A stretch of DNA of 64,000 bases from contig NZ_SHLX01000022.1 in the NCBI RefSeq assembly GCF_004764705.1, positions 93,620 through 157,619 on the forward strand, written 5' to 3'. The notes beneath the pieces are model-generated. The model was not told the origin of the DNA. It saw only the letters and a list, made by a program, of their open reading frames with translations, and made no database searches. Source of the DNA: Paenibacillus cymbidii. Its GTDB lineage: Bacteria > Bacillota > Bacilli > Paenibacillales > NBRC-103111. Both the position numbers and the translations under genes were made by a program. Below are positions 63,006 to 64,000 of the stretch, piece after piece; the stretch's first letter is position 1; each line of letters begins with the position of its first letter.

Positions 63006-63034
63006 TGTATGGTAGCTTACGTATGTAAACTCAA
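63006..63034 (-). promoter_or_regulatory. Promoter of the DrrAB-like operon
   Basis: TTGAGT (63029-63034) and CATACA (63006-63011) on the minus strand, 17 bases apart. Confidence 0.5.
63014..63031. promoter_or_regulatory. Palindromic operator overlapping the DrrAB-like promoter
   Basis: AGCTTACGTATGTAAACT: seven of nine base pairs are symmetric. It occupies the spacer and -35 of the promoter, a repressor position typical of TetR-like regulators. Confidence 0.6.
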
Positions 63035-63149
63035 TTTAAACGGCATCGCAAGCGGGAGGAAATTATTTCCGCCACAGGCGCTGCAGCGGCGGTGCGGGGG
63101 CTCTCGCGGGCGTTTAGCGCATGTTTCATGCGCTGCAGCGGCGGAGCGT

Positions 63150-63390
63150 AAGGCTGATTTCAGCCTTATTTCATCCACCACGTACCAAAACGCCGCTGTA
63201 AGGCTGATTTCAGCCTTATTTCACCCACCACGCACCCAAAACGCCGCTGCAAGGCTGATTTCAGCCTTATTTCGCCCACCACTCGCCGAAACGCCGCTGC
63301 AAGGCTGATTTCAGCCTTATTTTACCCACCACTCGCCGAAACGCCACTTCAAGGCTGATTTCAGCCTTCGCCCACCACTCGCCGGCGGTG
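63150..63390. repeat. Five tandem 50-base repeats each with an 18-base near-perfect palindrome
   Basis: The palindrome AAGGCTGATTTCAGCCTT occurs at 63150, 63200, 63251, 63301 and 63351. The variable part reads like ATTTCACCCACCACGCACC..AACGCCGCTGC. The fifth copy is shortened. The regular 50-51-base period shows head-to-tail duplication. Confidence 0.92.
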
Positions 63391-63433
63391 GGACCAGAAC
63401 GAAGTGATAAGTTAAAAAAGACGCCCCCAATTC

Positions 63434-63824
63434 TGTTTTCGAAAAGGAGCGTATCGAAATAAGCCCTATTTTATAGCTGTCGATTAACTTTTTATCACTT
63501 GTGAAATCTGCGAGGCGCACGAAATTATAGGCGAAAAATCATCTATAATAAAGGTTGGACCTGCCAATTCCAGCGATTATATGCGAAATTTCATACACAA
63601 CTCGCGATTTTAGCCTCATTTTCGAAATTATATGTGAAAAATCATCTATAATCTCCGCATCCATTCGTTCTCGCCAATCGATCCACAGTTAATCGACAAC
63701 CTTATTTTATTGGCTATTCCGCTAAAATTGGCCGCCCACCAAAAAATAGCCAGTGAAATCGCTGGCTATTCCTTGGGAAAGAGCTGTTTTAGCGCCGATT
63801 GGCGGGAATAACCAGTGTTTTCAC
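63434..63824. repeat. Hairpin-repeat array, locus 5, disrupted by two insertions
   Basis: The leader TTCGAAAAGGAGC (63438-63450) and the left half of module A (AATAAGCC at 63458-63465) are followed by an inserted element. The rest of A resumes at 63703 (TATTTTATTGGCTATT). Module B is 63746-63769 (AGCCAGTGAAATCGCTGGCT). Module C begins at 63807 and breaks off at 63824. Confidence 0.82.
63475..63702. mobile_element. MITE-like element (228 bp) inserted in module A
   Basis: It is flanked by an 8-base target duplication TATTTTAT (63467-63474 and 63703-63710). Removing it and one copy restores the hairpin AATAAGCCC-TATTTTAT-TGGCTATT. Its ends are imperfect inverted repeats containing TGTCGATTAAC (63478-63488) and GTTAATCGACA (63688-63698). 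It has no transposase frame. Inside are repeated blocks similar to GAAATTATAGGCGAAAAATCATC. Confidence 0.82.
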
Positions 63825-64000
63825 GGTGCCGTCAAGTAGTTTGTGTAGTAGGTTCTTCCATCGGGACGATGGGGGTCATTTGTTTGGTGTAAAAGGTTGT
63901 GGGCGGCCGTAGCCCAAGCGAAGGCGCGGGAGGTTATTTTTTTGCTCCGTAGCGCGCGGTGAACATTTGTTCGAGCGCGGCTTTCGTGTCCACATCCGCG
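63825..64000. mobile_element. End of an insertion sequence-like element (continues past the window)
   Basis: The module C hairpin stops after TTTTCAC and foreign DNA begins with GGTGCCGTCAAGTAGTTTGTGTAG. The GTCAAG..TTTGTGTA pattern resembles ends of IS256-family elements, though this is only a visual match. A minus-strand frame enters from the right. Confidence 0.5.
63934..64000 (-). CDS. C-terminal end of a protein running off the right edge (possibly transposase)
   Basis: The minus strand reads ADVDTKAALEQMFTARYGAKK then stop (TAA at 63934-63936). The frame continues beyond the window. Its location inside the IS-like end suggests a transposase or passenger, but the 21 residues are not enough to identify a family. 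Confidence 0.4.
   Translation of the reverse strand, partial: ADVDTKAALEQMFTARYGAKK

Noticed and set aside
62955..63308. 117-codon plus-strand frame over the tandem repeats
   Set aside because: Runs across the DrrAB promoter and repeated DNA; the protein would be a repeat artefact.
63150..63390. CRISPR array
   Set aside because: The repeats are tandem with near-identical spacers and no cas genes; the units are duplicated as a whole.

Overview
The window looks like a chromosomal segment of a high-GC, spore-forming-type Firmicute, most likely Paenibacillaceae (Paenibacillus or Cohnella). The evidence is the radC-mreB-mreC order, YesM/YesN-type two-component pairs, an LplABC-type sugar ABC transporter, ytxGH-like genes, cysJI, an S-layer-homology protein, 7TMR-DISM hybrid kinases and AGGAGG-type ribosome binding sites. 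No tRNA, rRNA or CRISPR array was seen. Most genes are on the minus strand. Genus-level assignment is inference.

Layout. 1-2.9 kb: end of the shape/division cluster (mreC partial, mreB, radC) with a hairpin-repeat array between mreB and radC. 2.9-7.4 kb: a YesMN-type kinase/regulator pair and a frameshifted regulator-like gene. 7.4-17 kb: carbohydrate module with nested inverted repeats, LplC/LplB/LplA-like transporter, a radical SAM enzyme overlapping a small Cys-free protein, a GH4 alpha-galactosidase with a divergent AraC regulator, and a phosphodiester glycosidase. 17-23 kb: ytxH/ytxG-like genes, KDPG aldolase, a SufR-like Fe-S regulator, a HepT/YutE-like protein, a 34-residue membrane ORF, thiD, a TPR protein and an orphan yvyF. 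23-32.6 kb: two overlapping DndB/DGQHR genes without other dnd genes, htpG under a CIRCE element, cysJI, a GIY-YIG-like gene and a DUF6530-like gene with a palindromic operator.

32.6-43.5 kb: an RR-HK-RND efflux unit, two alpha/beta hydrolases (one a haloalkane dehalogenase), an AraC regulator, a DUF1453 membrane protein and a DesKR/NarL-type pair. 43.5-57.3 kb: an accessory signalling and surface island. It has four tightly packed signalling genes (two paralogous hybrid kinases of about 1030 residues, a receiver-only protein and a SARP-type regulator), a 1791-residue S-layer-anchored protein, and a shortened copy of the SARP regulator's receiver. 57.4-63 kb: TetR regulator, PQQ-type sugar dehydrogenase lipoprotein, class I fructose-bisphosphate aldolase and a DrrAB-type exporter.

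A dispersed intergenic repeat family stands out. It consists of arrays of up to four short hairpins built on AATAGCC..GGCTATT, at five places in the window. At the right end one array has been hit twice: a 228-bp MITE-like element with an 8-bp target duplication sits in its first hairpin, and an IS-like end interrupts its third. A 50-bp tandem repeat lies just upstream. Functions are assigned by motif and family recognition only; no database search was possible.
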